Assembly: GCA_023397905.1 (NCBI GenBank)
Contig: JAEWSZ010000081.1
Coordinates: forward strand, 1 to 44,577
DNA: 44,577 bases
Direction: 5' to 3'
Origin: Bacillota bacterium
Lineage (GTDB): Bacteria; Bacillota; Clostridia; Acetivibrionales; DSM-1351
Shown: positions 33,224 through 42,379 of the stretch, piece after piece
Layout: each line of letters opens with the position of its first letter
How positions within the stretch are numbered: the stretch's first letter is position 1
Position numbers and translations under genes: made by a program
Notes under the pieces: generated by a model
Database searches by the model: none
The model's input: the letters and a program-made list of their open reading frames with translations, nothing else
Told to the model about the DNA's origin: nothing

Positions 33224-35053
33224 TTAAACTATCTTCACATCATACTCCCTGAACCAGTAATCCAGTTCTATGAGCCAGGCTATCAGCTGTGGGCGGCCCA
33301 TGAGCTGGCCGTACCAGGTGATGTTGCTGCCGGAGCTGAGGACCTGCAGCGCATCCTTGTGGAGAATGTCTTTGAGGATGGAATCGGGCCGGGCCATGAC
33401 CTGCTGGAACATGCCGGTCACAATCCTTTCGTATTCGGGATTGTGTGTTTTGGGGTAAGGGCTCTTTTTCCTGTGAAGTATTTTGTCCGGCAGGTAGTCA
33501 GCCATGGCGCTGCGGAGCAGGGCTTTTTCTTCCTTGTTCTTGAATTTGATACTCCAGGGGACATTATATACATATTCCAAAATTCTGTGGTCGGAGAAGG
33601 GCACCCTCACCTCAAGCCCGCTGGCCATACTCATGCGGTCCTTGCGTTCCAGAAGGCTGACCATGAACCAGTTGACCGAGAGCCAGGTGGCAATCCTGGC
33701 GGTCCGCATTTCCTGGGATTCGTTTCCTGCCAGCGGGCAGGCGTTCTTGCTGTCCAGATACATCTGTTTTACAAAATCAAAGCCCTGCCTTGGCTTGGCA
33801 AAATCAGAATCAAAGAGGAAAATTCTGGACTCCGGGTCGTGAATCCAGGGGAAAAAGTCTCTGTGCAGCATTTCCGCCCTGTAAAACCAGGGATATCCTC
33901 CGAATATTTCATCGGCGCATTCACCGCTGAGAGCGACAGTGTGCCTTTTTTTGACCTCCTTGCAGTAATACAGCAGGGAGGAATCGATATCGGCCATACC
34001 GGGGTAATCCCTGTATTTTACCACGCCGGTCAGCAGGTCAGCTATTTTTTGCTGGCTGGCCGTGAGGACCGTATGGTCTGTTTTGAGATAACCGGCAATC
34101 CAGACGGCGTATTCGTCATCGCTTTCCGGCTGGAAGCCGGTGGATTCAAAATGCTTTTTATTGCCTTCGTATTCAAAGGAATATGTGGAGAGGGTGCCCC
34201 CATGCTTTGCATCCGACCGTGCCACAGCGGTTACGGCTGATGAGTCCAGCCCTCCTGATAAAAAGGTGCAGAGAGGAACGTCGGACACCAGCTGCCTCTT
34301 TATGGCGTCGGTCAGATAATATCTGGTCTTTTCAACTATGGTGCTTTCATCATCTTCCAGCTCATAAGCCTGAAGGGACCAATAATTATATAAACTCAAG
34401 CCGTCCTCACTGTAAATCCCATGGGTGGCCGGGGATATTTCGAAGATGTTTTTGAAAATGCCATTATTGGAAGGCCGCATGGGGGAGAGATATAAAATTT
34501 GCCATATACCCTCACTGCCCAGCTCAGCCTGCATTTTCGGGTGCTTCAGAATTGCCTTCGCCTCGGAGGCAAATATCAGCGTATTGCCCAGAATACTGTA
34601 AAAGAAGGGCTTTACACCCATTCTGTCCCTGGAGAGGTATATCCGCTTTTTGGATTCATCATATACCGCGAAGGCATAGATGCCGTTCAGCCTTGAAGAA
34701 CAGTCCATACCCCAGATTATGTATGAATAAAGCACTACTTCCGTATCGCAGTGGGTGGTGAAATTCACTCCTGCGGAGATAAGTTCGATTCTGAGGTCGT
34801 CGGCATTATATATTTCTCCGTTGTATACTATTGTATATTTGTTACCTTCAAAGGTAACGGTCATCGGCTGCAAACCGTTTTCAACGTCAATGACTGCCAG
34901 CCTGTTGTGGGCAAAACACACATATTCGTCCCTGTAGAAGCCGTTTTGGTCAGGGCCTCTGTGAGCCAGTGTTTTTCCCATTTCCTTTAATGTATCGTCA
35001 GCGACGTCCGAAGTGGTATCTTTAAAATTAATTATTCCAAGAATCGAGCACAT
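33224..35053 (-). CDS. asnB: Asparagine synthetase (glutamine-hydrolysing)
   Basis: This 609-residue AsnB converts aspartate, glutamine and ATP to asparagine. The N-terminal Ntn glutaminase domain begins MCSILGIINF with Cys2 as nucleophile after Met removal and has LAHRGPDQNG, RLAVID and YNGEIYN. The C-terminal synthetase has the PP-loop SGGLDSSAV (about 265) and SGECADEIFGGYPW. ATG 35053 was chosen because GGAGG is 7 bases upstream and it puts Cys at position 2. The open frame begins two codons earlier. The leader has a terminator hairpin 26 bases before the start. A truncated second copy lies at 32297-32408. Confidence 0.95.
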   Translation of the reverse strand: MCSILGIINFKDTTSDVADDTLKEMGKTLAHRGPDQNGFYRDEYVCFAHNRLAVIDVENGLQPMTVTFEGNKYTIVYNGEIYNADDLRIELISAGVNFTTHCDTEVVLYSYIIWGMDCSSRLNGIYAFAVYDESKKRIYLSRDRMGVKPFFYSILGNTLIFASEAKAILKHPKMQAELGSEGIWQILYLSPMRPSNNGIFKNIFEISPATHGIYSEDGLSLYNYWSLQAYELEDDESTIVEKTRYYLTDAIKRQLVSDVPLCTFLSGGLDSSAVTAVARSDAKHGGTLSTYSFEYEGNKKHFESTGFQPESDDEYAVWIAGYLKTDHTVLTASQQKIADLLTGVVKYRDYPGMADIDSSLLYYCKEVKKRHTVALSGECADEIFGGYPWFYRAEMLHRDFFPWIHDPESRIFLFDSDFAKPRQGFDFVKQMYLDSKNACPLAGNESQEMRTARIATWLSVNWFMVSLLERKDRMSMASGLEVRVPFSDHRILEYVYNVPWSIKFKNKEEKALLRSAMADYLPDKILHRKKSPYPKTHNPEYERIVTGMFQQVMARPDSILKDILHKDALQVLSSGSNITWYGQLMGRPQLIAWLIELDYWFREYDVKIV

Positions 35054-35078
35054 AAACATTCCTCCGGAAATTCAAAAT

Positions 35079-35110
35079 AAAAAAAGCAAAAGACAACATT
35101 GTCGGTGCTT
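35079..35110 (-). terminator. asnB leader terminator with AATGTT hairpin
   Basis: On the minus strand AAGCA..GACAA pairs with TTGTC..TGCTT (35110-35082) and runs into seven T residues (35085-35079). The apex GAC-AATGTT-GTC has a six-base loop with A1 and G4, in the context ACAATG..GT shared with the glnA and gdhA hairpins. It lies directly downstream of the asnB promoter with no gene to terminate. The apex is part of the terminator here rather than competing with it, so the ANTAR reading is weak. Confidence 0.5.
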
Positions 35111-35123
35111 CCTGCTTATATTC

Positions 35124-35154
35124 AGTATATGAATCCCCGGGGATATTAGTGCAA
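35124..35154 (-). promoter_or_regulatory. Promoter of asnB
   Basis: On the minus strand TTGCAC (35154-35149) and TATACT (35129-35124) are 19 bases apart, with the start near 35117, just before the leader hairpin. The spacing is long, and a G/C-rich palindrome (TCCCCGGGGA) sits in the spacer. Confidence 0.45.
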
Positions 35155-35184
35155 GGTATGGAGCAATAATCCCGGCGCCGTCAT

Positions 35185-35220
35185 AAAAAAAGAAGCAACC
35201 AGGGGATACCTGATTGCTTC
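35185..35220 (-). terminator. Intrinsic terminator of glnN
   Basis: GAAGCAATCAGG pairs with CCTGGTTGCTTC on the minus strand (35220-35192, one G-U), followed by seven T residues (35191-35185). Confidence 0.9.
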
Positions 35221-35247
35221 TTGGGCTTTTATTCCCGATTAAACATT

Positions 35248-37341
35248 TTAAACATTGAAAAGAAGGTCGCCGTATGTTGGGAACGGATAGAGATCCTTTG
35301 GAATAATAGTCTCTATCTTGTCTGCGTCTGTCCTCAAAGCTTCCATTGCAGGTATAACAGTCTTGCTGAAAGCCTCTGCCTGCTTTAAAGCACTTGAAGT
35401 CTCGGCGCTTGCTTTTTCAATTGCCTTCTTCAATGCGCTGATATTTGAAGCAAATGAGCTGAGTACGGGAGAGAGTTCCTTCAATACCGAGGACTGAGCC
35501 GAAACCTCAACTGACATTCCGGTGGCTTTTACCGAATTGATGGTATCCGACAGTTCCTTGCTGAATGTGAAGGCGGCGGGTAAGATCTCGGTTTTTGCCA
35601 TGGAGAGCATGGTCAGCGCTTCGATATTTATAGTCTTTACATAGTTTTCAAGAAGGATTTCATATCTTGATTCAATTTCAGACTTGCTCAATACGCCATG
35701 CTTGACAAATACTGCAACGTTCTTGTCCTTTATAAATGTAGGTATGCACTCAACAGTTGATTTCAGATTGAGCAGGCCTCTGCTTTCAGCCTCTGCAACC
35801 CATTCGTCGGAATAGTTGTTGCCGTTGAATATAACGCGCTTGTGTTCTTTCACTGTTTCAGATATCAAAGCACCAACAGCATTTGTGAAATCATCGGCGG
35901 TTTCCAGCTTGTCGGCAAACTTCTGAAGTGTGTCTGCAACAATAGTATTCAGAACGAAATTAGGTCCTGCGATGGAAGCTGTTGAACCCACCATTCTGAA
36001 TTCGAATTTATTACCTGTAAATGCAAAAGGTGATGTCCTGTTACGGTCTGTAGTATCCTTTGGAAGCTTAGGTAAGCTTGCAACACCTGTTTCAAGCAGC
36101 GAACTGTAGCTCTTGCCTTTTGCCTTGCCGTTTTCCAGCTGAGCCAATATGTCAGTCAGCTGGTCGCCAAGGAATACGGAAACTATGGCCGGAGGAGCTT
36201 CGTTAGCACCAAGCCTGTGGTCGTTTCCGGCGGAAGCTACCGACAAACGGAGCAGATCCTGATAATCGTCAACAGCCTTGATAACAGCGGTGAGGAATAC
36301 GAGGAACTGGATATTTTCATGAGGAGTCTGGCCGGGTTCCAGAAGGTTCTGGCCGTCGTTTGTGGACATTGACCAGTTATTGTGTTTGCCCGAACCGTTT
36401 ACACCTGCAAAGGGCTTTTCATGCAGAAGGCAGGTAAGACCGTGCCTGATGGCAACCTTCTGCATCATTTCCATTACCAGCTGGTTGTGGTCAGTTGCAA
36501 CATTTGATGATGAGAATATGGGAGCCAGCTCATGCTGCGCAGGAGCAACCTCATTATGTTTTGTTTTTGCTGAAATACCCAGCTTCCAGAGCTCGGAATC
36601 CAGATCCTTCATGTATGCGGATACTCTTTCTTTAATGCTGCCGAAATAGTGGTCTTCCAGCTCCTGCCCCTTTGGAGGCTTAACGCCGAAAAGTGTTCTT
36701 CCTGTGAAGATCAAGTCCTTACGCGCTTTCCAGAGTTCTCTGTCAACGAGGAAGTATTCCTGTTCCGGACCAACAGTTGTAGTAACTCTTGTAGCTGTCG
36801 TGTTCCCGAATAGTTTCAACACTCTTAATGCCTGTTTGCTGAGAGCTTCCATTGAACGGAGCAGCGGAGTCTTCTTGTCAAGAACCTCGCCGGTATATGA
36901 GAGGAATGCTGTAGGAATGCAGAGAGTACCGTCTTTAACAAAAGCCGGTGAAGTACAATCCCATGCGGTATATCCTCTGGCTTCAAAAGTGGCTCTCAAA
37001 CCGCCGGATGGGAAGGAGGAAGCATCGGGTTCACCTTTGACAAGCTCCTTGCCGCTGAATTCCAATATTACTTTGCCGTCTGAAGTAGGTGAAATGAATG
37101 CGTCATGCTTTTCAGCCGTAATACCTGTCATTGGGTGGAACCAATGGGTAAAATGTGTCGCTCCCTTTTCAAGAGCCCAATCCTTCATTGCACTTGCCAC
37201 TACGTCGGCAACTGACTCATCAAGAGTCAACCCCTCGTCTATAGTCTTTTTCAGTGACTTATAGGTCGCCTTTGGAAGACGTTCGCGCATTGTTGCATCA
37301 TTAAATACGCTGCTTCCATAAATCTCAGTTACATTTGCCAT
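35248..37341 (-). CDS. glnN: Glutamine synthetase type III
   Basis: This 697-residue GSIII (about 700-730 in the family, far longer than GSI) makes glutamine from glutamate, ammonium and ATP as a dodecamer. Characteristic blocks are HFTHWFHPMTGITAEKHDAF, GPEQEYFLVD, KTKHNEVAPAQHELAP, and FAGVNGSGKHNNWSM. AAGGAGGG precedes the ATG by 6-7 bases. It lies 172 bases downstream of aspS on the same strand, separated by a terminator with a competing AAAGGC-loop hairpin. Readthrough from gatCAB-aspS, or a start from TTGTGA (37416-37411)/TATAAT (37394-37389) overlapping that terminator, could express it. Confidence 0.95.
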   Translation of the reverse strand: MANVTEIYGSSVFNDATMRERLPKATYKSLKKTIDEGLTLDESVADVVASAMKDWALEKGATHFTHWFHPMTGITAEKHDAFISPTSDGKVILEFSGKELVKGEPDASSFPSGGLRATFEARGYTAWDCTSPAFVKDGTLCIPTAFLSYTGEVLDKKTPLLRSMEALSKQALRVLKLFGNTTATRVTTTVGPEQEYFLVDRELWKARKDLIFTGRTLFGVKPPKGQELEDHYFGSIKERVSAYMKDLDSELWKLGISAKTKHNEVAPAQHELAPIFSSSNVATDHNQLVMEMMQKVAIRHGLTCLLHEKPFAGVNGSGKHNNWSMSTNDGQNLLEPGQTPHENIQFLVFLTAVIKAVDDYQDLLRLSVASAGNDHRLGANEAPPAIVSVFLGDQLTDILAQLENGKAKGKSYSSLLETGVASLPKLPKDTTDRNRTSPFAFTGNKFEFRMVGSTASIAGPNFVLNTIVADTLQKFADKLETADDFTNAVGALISETVKEHKRVIFNGNNYSDEWVAEAESRGLLNLKSTVECIPTFIKDKNVAVFVKHGVLSKSEIESRYEILLENYVKTINIEALTMLSMAKTEILPAAFTFSKELSDTINSVKATGMSVEVSAQSSVLKELSPVLSSFASNISALKKAIEKASAETSSALKQAEAFSKTVIPAMEALRTDADKIETIIPKDLYPFPTYGDLLFNV

Positions 37342-37393
37342 AATAACCCTCCTTGATAATAAAATTTGATTATTGGTTTATTGTTTACATTAT

Positions 37394-37448
37394 AAAAAAA
37401 GGCATTCCACTCACAACTTACATGAAGTCGATAGAGTGAAACGCCTTT
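37394..37448 (-). terminator. Intrinsic terminator between aspS and glnN
   Basis: On the minus strand a 12-base contiguous helix (5' arm 37447-37434, 3' arm 37412-37401) with an inner ACTT/AAGT hairpin is followed by seven T residues (37400-37394). Its 5' arm is also the 3' arm of the AAAGGC-loop hairpin at 37436-37455. Confidence 0.9.
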
Positions 37449-37455
37449 GTTTCAC
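37436..37455 (-). promoter_or_regulatory. ANTAR-like antiterminator hairpin before glnN
   Basis: On the minus strand the sequence is GTGAAAC-AAAGGC-GTTTCAC: a perfect seven-base stem and a six-base loop with A at 1 and G at 4. The GTTTCAC arm is needed for the terminator at 37394-37448, so the two structures are mutually exclusive. Loop and closing pair are identical to the gatC leader hairpin. Confidence 0.7.
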
Positions 37456-37513
37456 GATTAAATATAATTTTGCAAGTCACCAAGAGATTTAAGCTCCGGA
37501 TCGGACTTTGCTT

Positions 37514-38827
37514 CTATGGATCGAGTCTTGTCATATCCCTGGGGAATAAGGACGCTTCCCGTACGTTTTTCTGATTTAAAAGCATCATCAGCAATCTTTC
37601 AAGACCTATACCAAGCCCGCCGTGAGGAGGCATTCCATACTTGTGGATCATCAGATAGGATTTGAAATCCTCGGGATCCAACCCCTTATCCTTCATTTTC
37701 TGGACCTGCTGCAGGTAATCATGTATTCTCTGGCCGCCGGTGGTGACCTCAAGCCCTCTGAAGAAAAGGTCGAAACTTAAAGCGTAATCGGGATTTTCCC
37801 TGTCGTCCATGGCGTAAAAGGGGCGCTTGGAGGAAGGGAAGTGAGTGATAAATACGAACTCACTGTTAAATTCCTTTTTGACATATTCGCTTATGGCGAT
37901 CTCTTCGTCGGGGTCGAAATCATAGTAGTTCTTTACCTTGCGCCCCATATTTTTAAGTATCTCCTTACCCTCGAGAAAAGTGAGGGCAGGTATTGTATCG
38001 ATTTCAGGGACTTCTGCGTTCAGCAGCTCCAGCTCGGGGACATAATTTGTTTTGAGCTCCTCCATAACAGCCTTGAGCATACCGGTTTCCATTGCCATGA
38101 CATCATACATATCATTGATATAGCCCATTTCAAAATCAAGGCCTATATATTCATTCAAATGTCTTGAGGTGTTGTGCTTTTCAGCCCTGTATACCGGAGC
38201 TATTTCAAACACCCTGTCAAAAACCCCGACCATTATCTGTTTATAGAACTGGGGGCTCTGGTTCAGAAAAGCCTTTTCCCCGAAATAGTCCAGCTTGAAA
38301 ATATTAGCTCCGCCTTCGGCTCCGGCTTTAACGATTTTAGGAGAGTGGATCTCCGTGAAGCCCTTGGACAGCATGTAATTTCTAAAGCCTGATACGATAC
38401 CTTCCTGCAGTTTGAATACCGCGCGCTGCTTGTGGTTTCTGAGCACATATGAGCGGTTTTCAAGATTGACCTCAAGAGATATGTTCAAACCCTTCTTATT
38501 AATAATAACAGGCATGGGCTCCGCGGGGGAAGAGAGCACGGTAATGCTTTTCAAGCAGAGCTCAAATCCGTTTGCAGCCCTCTCGTCGGATTTTACAGTA
38601 CCCGACGCCTCAACATTGTCATTTTCCTGTAATTTGCTCAAATCAAATTTGCAGGCCTCCGGATCGAAAACACATTGCACGAGATATCTTCCCGTACGGA
38701 GTATTATGAAAGCAAATGTACCCATATCGCGGATTCTGTATACTGAGCCGTTCAGTGTCAGCTCCGAACCGCTTTTTACATCCTTCGGATCGAATATAGC
38801 CGAAGAACTTGGTGAAATTGGCTTCAT
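37514..38827 (-). CDS. aspS: Aspartyl-tRNA synthetase, archaeal type (probably non-discriminating)
   Basis: This 437-residue class IIb synthetase has the length of archaeal-type AspRS (about 430-440) and lacks the GAD insertion of bacterial AspRS (about 590). It has FTEIHSPKIVKAGAEGGANIF, QSPQFYKQ and VFEIAPVYRAEKHNT (motif 2). It ends with FPRDMTRLDP, which marks AspRS rather than AsnRS. Clustering with gatC, gatA and gatB predicts that it mischarges tRNA(Asn) with Asp for GatCAB to amidate. The gap to gatB is 3 bases and its GGAGG lies in the end of gatB, so the two are coupled. A separate discriminating AspRS may exist elsewhere in the genome. Confidence 0.92.
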   Translation of the reverse strand: MKPISPSSSAIFDPKDVKSGSELTLNGSVYRIRDMGTFAFIILRTGRYLVQCVFDPEACKFDLSKLQENDNVEASGTVKSDERAANGFELCLKSITVLSSPAEPMPVIINKKGLNISLEVNLENRSYVLRNHKQRAVFKLQEGIVSGFRNYMLSKGFTEIHSPKIVKAGAEGGANIFKLDYFGEKAFLNQSPQFYKQIMVGVFDRVFEIAPVYRAEKHNTSRHLNEYIGLDFEMGYINDMYDVMAMETGMLKAVMEELKTNYVPELELLNAEVPEIDTIPALTFLEGKEILKNMGRKVKNYYDFDPDEEIAISEYVKKEFNSEFVFITHFPSSKRPFYAMDDRENPDYALSFDLFFRGLEVTTGGQRIHDYLQQVQKMKDKGLDPEDFKSYLMIHKYGMPPHGGLGIGLERLLMMLLNQKNVREASLFPRDMTRLDP

Positions 38828-38830
38828 CGG

Positions 38831-40276
38831 TTACATTCCTCCTTTCAGTTTTTCAAGCTGGCTTCTCAAAACTTCCTGTACGACTTTGGGATTGCCTCTG
38901 CCGGCTAATGCCCTGGAGCATTGTCCCATAAGGAAGCCGAAAGTTTTTTCCTTGCCTTCGAGATATTCGGCAACAGCTTTTTCATTATTTGAAAGGATCT
39001 CTTTAACCGTATTTTCAACCTCTGCGGTGTCGTTTATAACCTTGTAGCCGTTTACGGCAACTATGGCCTCGGGCTCTTTTCCGCTTTCAAACATTTCAGC
39101 CAGCACTTTTTTTGCATTTGCGGCGGTTATTTCTTCAGCTTCTATCATCTTTACCAGGCGGCCAAGGACATTTCCTCCGAAGGGGATATCGTCTGCAGAC
39201 AAGCCGCTGTCGTTGAGCCTTCTTAAAACTTCAACTACTATAAAGTTGGAAGCCGCTTTTGGATTTCCGCATTCAGCGGCGGCGATTTCAAAGAAATCCG
39301 AAAGGCTGACCGAAGTGAGAAGCAGGTTTGCATCGGCTTCGTTTAACCCATATGCGGACGTATACTTTTCAAACCGCTTGTTTGGCAGCTCGGGCAGTGA
39401 ATTGCGGAGCGCCTCTATTTCTTCACCGGTAAAGGTGACAGGAACCACATCTGGCTCCGGAAAATACCTGTAGTCATGGGCATCTTCCTTGCTTCTCAAA
39501 GCTTTGCTTTCACCCTTGTTGTCATCCCATCTTCTGGTCTCCTGGATAATCCTTTTACCCTCGTCCAGAAGCTCCGACTGTCTTTGAATCTCACTGTCGA
39601 TAGATCTGGCTATACCTCTGATGGAATTTATGTTTTTCATCTCGGTCCTTGTACCAAGCTCATCAGTGCCAAAAGGCCTGACGGACACATTTACGTCGGC
39701 TCTCAGGGAACCTTCCTCCATGCGGCAGTCGGATACTCCCGAATAGAGCAGCATGAGACGTACCTTTTCAACAAATTCCTTCGCTTCCTCGGAAGAGGAC
39801 AGGTCCGGTTTTGTAACTATTTCAATAAGAGGGACGCCGCAGCGATTGTAGTCTGCAAGGCTGTACTTGTCATAGCCGTCGTGCAGCAGCTTTCCAGCGT
39901 CCTCTTCCAGATGTATTCTTTCTATCCGGATGAATTTTTCACCCTCGGGCGTATTAATTTTCAAGCCGCCGTCCTTGCATATGGGCAAATCAAACTGTGA
40001 AATCTGATAGGCCTTTGGCAGATCGGGATAAAAATAATTTTTCCTGTCCAGCTTTGAAAATTTATTTATTTCACAATTCAGCGCAAGACCGGCTTTAACG
40101 GTATATTCCACCGCGGTCTTATTAAGTACCGGCAGTGTACCGGGCATTCCCGTGCAAACGGGGCAGCATCTTGTATTGGGCTCTCCTCCGAAACTTACGG
40201 GGCAGTCGCAGAATATCTTTGACCGGGTGGATAATTCAGCATGTATTTCCAACCCTATTGTTGGTATATATTTCAT
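38831..40276 (-). CDS. gatB: Asp/Glu-tRNA(Asn/Gln) amidotransferase subunit B
   Basis: This 481-residue protein has the usual GatB length. It shows PTIGLEIHAELSTRSKIFCDC, CPVCTGMPGTLPVLN, RKNYFYPDLPKAYQISQFDLP and IERIHLEEDAGK (the kinase/transamidase cradle), and a C-terminal YqeY-like helical tail (VVQEVLRSQL) that contacts the tRNA. It phosphorylates mischarged Asp-tRNA(Asn) or Glu-tRNA(Gln) and adds ammonia delivered from GatA. GAGAGG is 5 bases upstream of the ATG. It lies 97 bases after gatA and 3 bases before aspS. Confidence 0.96.
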   Translation of the reverse strand: MKYIPTIGLEIHAELSTRSKIFCDCPVSFGGEPNTRCCPVCTGMPGTLPVLNKTAVEYTVKAGLALNCEINKFSKLDRKNYFYPDLPKAYQISQFDLPICKDGGLKINTPEGEKFIRIERIHLEEDAGKLLHDGYDKYSLADYNRCGVPLIEIVTKPDLSSSEEAKEFVEKVRLMLLYSGVSDCRMEEGSLRADVNVSVRPFGTDELGTRTEMKNINSIRGIARSIDSEIQRQSELLDEGKRIIQETRRWDDNKGESKALRSKEDAHDYRYFPEPDVVPVTFTGEEIEALRNSLPELPNKRFEKYTSAYGLNEADANLLLTSVSLSDFFEIAAAECGNPKAASNFIVVEVLRRLNDSGLSADDIPFGGNVLGRLVKMIEAEEITAANAKKVLAEMFESGKEPEAIVAVNGYKVINDTAEVENTVKEILSNNEKAVAEYLEGKEKTFGFLMGQCSRALAGRGNPKVVQEVLRSQLEKLKGGM

Positions 40277-40373
40277 ACAAACCTCTCATCTCGTGCAAGG
40301 CACGTTGTATAAATAATAACGTAAAAAGCACAATGAATAATGTAATTTTACTGCACATACGCTCGCTTTCTTC

Positions 40374-41834
40374 CTAAATGGCCGGCACTCTGAATCCAGG
40401 GGCAAAATCAGCTTCAAAAGCTGCGGCAGCCTTGAAAATCTCACGTTCTCCAAGCGGTTTTCCGGTAAAGGACAAGCCTATGGGAAGACCGTTTGAATCA
40501 TAGCCGCAGGGAAGAGATATTGAAGGAAGACCTGCAATATTTACAGCAACAGTATAAATATCGGACAGATACATGGTTAATGGATCATCGGTGTTCTGAC
40601 CGAGTTTAAAAGCGGTTTCAGGAGTGGTAGGGTGAAGCACCACGTCGTATTTTGCAAAGGCATCGTCAAAACCCTTGCTTATCAGAGTCCTCAGCTTAAG
40701 CGCTTTTTTATAGTAGGCATCGTAATATCCTGACGCCAGCGCGTAGGTTCCAAGCAAAATCCTTCTCTTGACTTCCGGACCGAAGCCTTCGGCCCTGGAA
40801 CGCCCTATCAGTTCCTGGTATGACTTGCAATTGTCGGCTCTGTATCCGTACTTGACGCCGTCGTATCTTGACAGGTTTGAGCTGGCTTCGGCGGACGACA
40901 TCAGGTAATATGCCGGAATAGCATGCTTAAGGCTTGGCATTGAGAATTCTTCAACCTTTGCACCAAGCTTTTCAAGAGTATCTATTGATTTATATAATGC
41001 ATTTCTGACTTCAGTGTTGAGTCCTTCCGTAAGGTATTCCTTTGGAAGTCCGATTTTGAAATCCTTTATTCCGCCGGAAACGGAAGAGCTGTACGGGGCT
41101 TCGCTTTTATATTTAAGAGAAGTGCCGTCTTTGGGGTCCTGTCCGCTTATGCAATCCAGTAAAATGGCGCAGTCCTCAACAGTTTTTCCTATGGGGCCGA
41201 TCTGGTCGAAAGAGGAGGCAAACGCCACAAGGCCATACCGTGATATGAGACCGTATGTAGGCTTCATACCCACAACTCCGCAAAACGCCGAAGGCTGCCG
41301 GACGGATCCGCCCGTATCGGAGCCAAGTGAGCCCAAAGCCAGAGAGGCGGACACGGAAGCGGCCGATCCTCCGGAAGAACCTCCGGGAACCCTTGTCAGA
41401 TCAAAAGGATTTTTGGTTTTCTTAAAAGCCGAGTTTTCGGTAGAACCGCCCATGGCAAATTCGTCAAGGTTGGTTTTTCCGAGAATTACAGCATTCTGGG
41501 AATTTAACCTGTTTACGGCGGTGGCCGTGTAGGGAGGTACGAAATCCTCCAGCATTTTTGACGCACAGGTCGTCTTAGTTCCTTCTATACATATATTATC
41601 CTTTATACTCAGGGGAATACCGCAGAGCATATGGCTGTTTCCGCTGTCTTTCTGTTTCTGGGCCTCATTGGCCTGTTCAATGGCTTTTTCCTCGCATACG
41701 GTCAGGTATGCGTCGACTTTGCCGTCCAGATTTTTGATTCTTTCCATATATATATTGGTAAGTTCCGCTGCGCTTATCTTTTTTTCATCCAGCAGCTTCC
41801 TGGCTTCTTTTATTGTCAGTTTAGTGATATCCAT
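40374..41834 (-). CDS. gatA: Asp/Glu-tRNA(Asn/Gln) amidotransferase subunit A
   Basis: This 486-residue amidase-signature protein has the catalytic triad in place: Lys78 in PLSIKDN, cis-Ser153 in GGSSGGSAAS, and nucleophile Ser177 in SDTGGSVRQP. It releases ammonia from glutamine and channels it to GatB. AGGAGG precedes the ATG, and the gap to gatC is 9 bases. Its glutamine supply is presumably the two glutamine synthetases encoded on either side of the operon. Confidence 0.97.
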   Translation of the reverse strand: MDITKLTIKEARKLLDEKKISAAELTNIYMERIKNLDGKVDAYLTVCEEKAIEQANEAQKQKDSGNSHMLCGIPLSIKDNICIEGTKTTCASKMLEDFVPPYTATAVNRLNSQNAVILGKTNLDEFAMGGSTENSAFKKTKNPFDLTRVPGGSSGGSAASVSASLALGSLGSDTGGSVRQPSAFCGVVGMKPTYGLISRYGLVAFASSFDQIGPIGKTVEDCAILLDCISGQDPKDGTSLKYKSEAPYSSSVSGGIKDFKIGLPKEYLTEGLNTEVRNALYKSIDTLEKLGAKVEEFSMPSLKHAIPAYYLMSSAEASSNLSRYDGVKYGYRADNCKSYQELIGRSRAEGFGPEVKRRILLGTYALASGYYDAYYKKALKLRTLISKGFDDAFAKYDVVLHPTTPETAFKLGQNTDDPLTMYLSDIYTVAVNIAGLPSISLPCGYDSNGLPIGLSFTGKPLGEREIFKAAAAFEADFAPGFRVPAI

Positions 41835-41843
41835 CTGATCCTC

Positions 41844-42131
41844 CTACTCAATCATCTTTGGTATGGAAAAACAATTTTCCATTGCATTGCTGGAATTGGA
41901 AAGAATCTTTTCGGTATCAAATGGATTGCCCGGAGCGTCTTCTCTCATATTATTCGTCACGCGGGATATGTGCTCTGTGGCATCAATACTGTCGGTATCC
42001 AGATCCTTGATGGTATCCATCAGGCCGATAATATCCTGCATATCTTCAGCTAACGACTTCATTTCGCCGTCATTCAGCGAAAGTTTGGCCAAACCTGCTA
42101 TATATTTAATGTAGTCATTCGAATCAGCCAT
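41844..42131 (-). CDS. gatC: Asp/Glu-tRNA(Asn/Gln) amidotransferase subunit C
   Basis: This 95-residue GatC stabilises the GatA-GatB contact. It shows YIKYIAGLAKLSLNDGEMKSL near the N-terminus and ISRVTNNMREDAPGNPF in the second half, both family marks. AAGGAGG is 6 bases before ATG 42131. It is first in gatC-gatA-gatB-aspS. The 318-base leader starts at the promoter at 42456-42484 and holds an attenuator. A possible second promoter (TGGTATAAT, 42243-42235) lies after the attenuator. Confidence 0.95.
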   Translation of the reverse strand: MADSNDYIKYIAGLAKLSLNDGEMKSLAEDMQDIIGLMDTIKDLDTDSIDATEHISRVTNNMREDAPGNPFDTEKILSNSSNAMENCFSIPKMIE

Positions 42132-42379
42132 AAAATCCTCCTTGAATTTATCTTCGCATTGTTAATATCAATTTATAATATTATAATACAGGAGGTGAAA
42201 ATTTACCTCATGCAAATTTAAAATATTATTTAGTATTATACCAAAAAACAATAAAAATAGCGATGCCGATTTCCTGTTCACCGGGGGAACTGTTTGCACT
42301 CACTGACGAAACACTTTTTGATTCCGGGCATCCCCGCTGGAAATGGGAAGAAACTGCACTTTATAAATTCATATAAATT

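Noticed and set aside
33359..34240. 293-residue plus-strand ORF
   Set aside because: It is antisense to asnB, with no family match or ribosome site.
35060..35190. T-box or glutamine riboswitch before asnB
   Set aside because: The leader is only about 60 bases and lacks the conserved cores of both classes.
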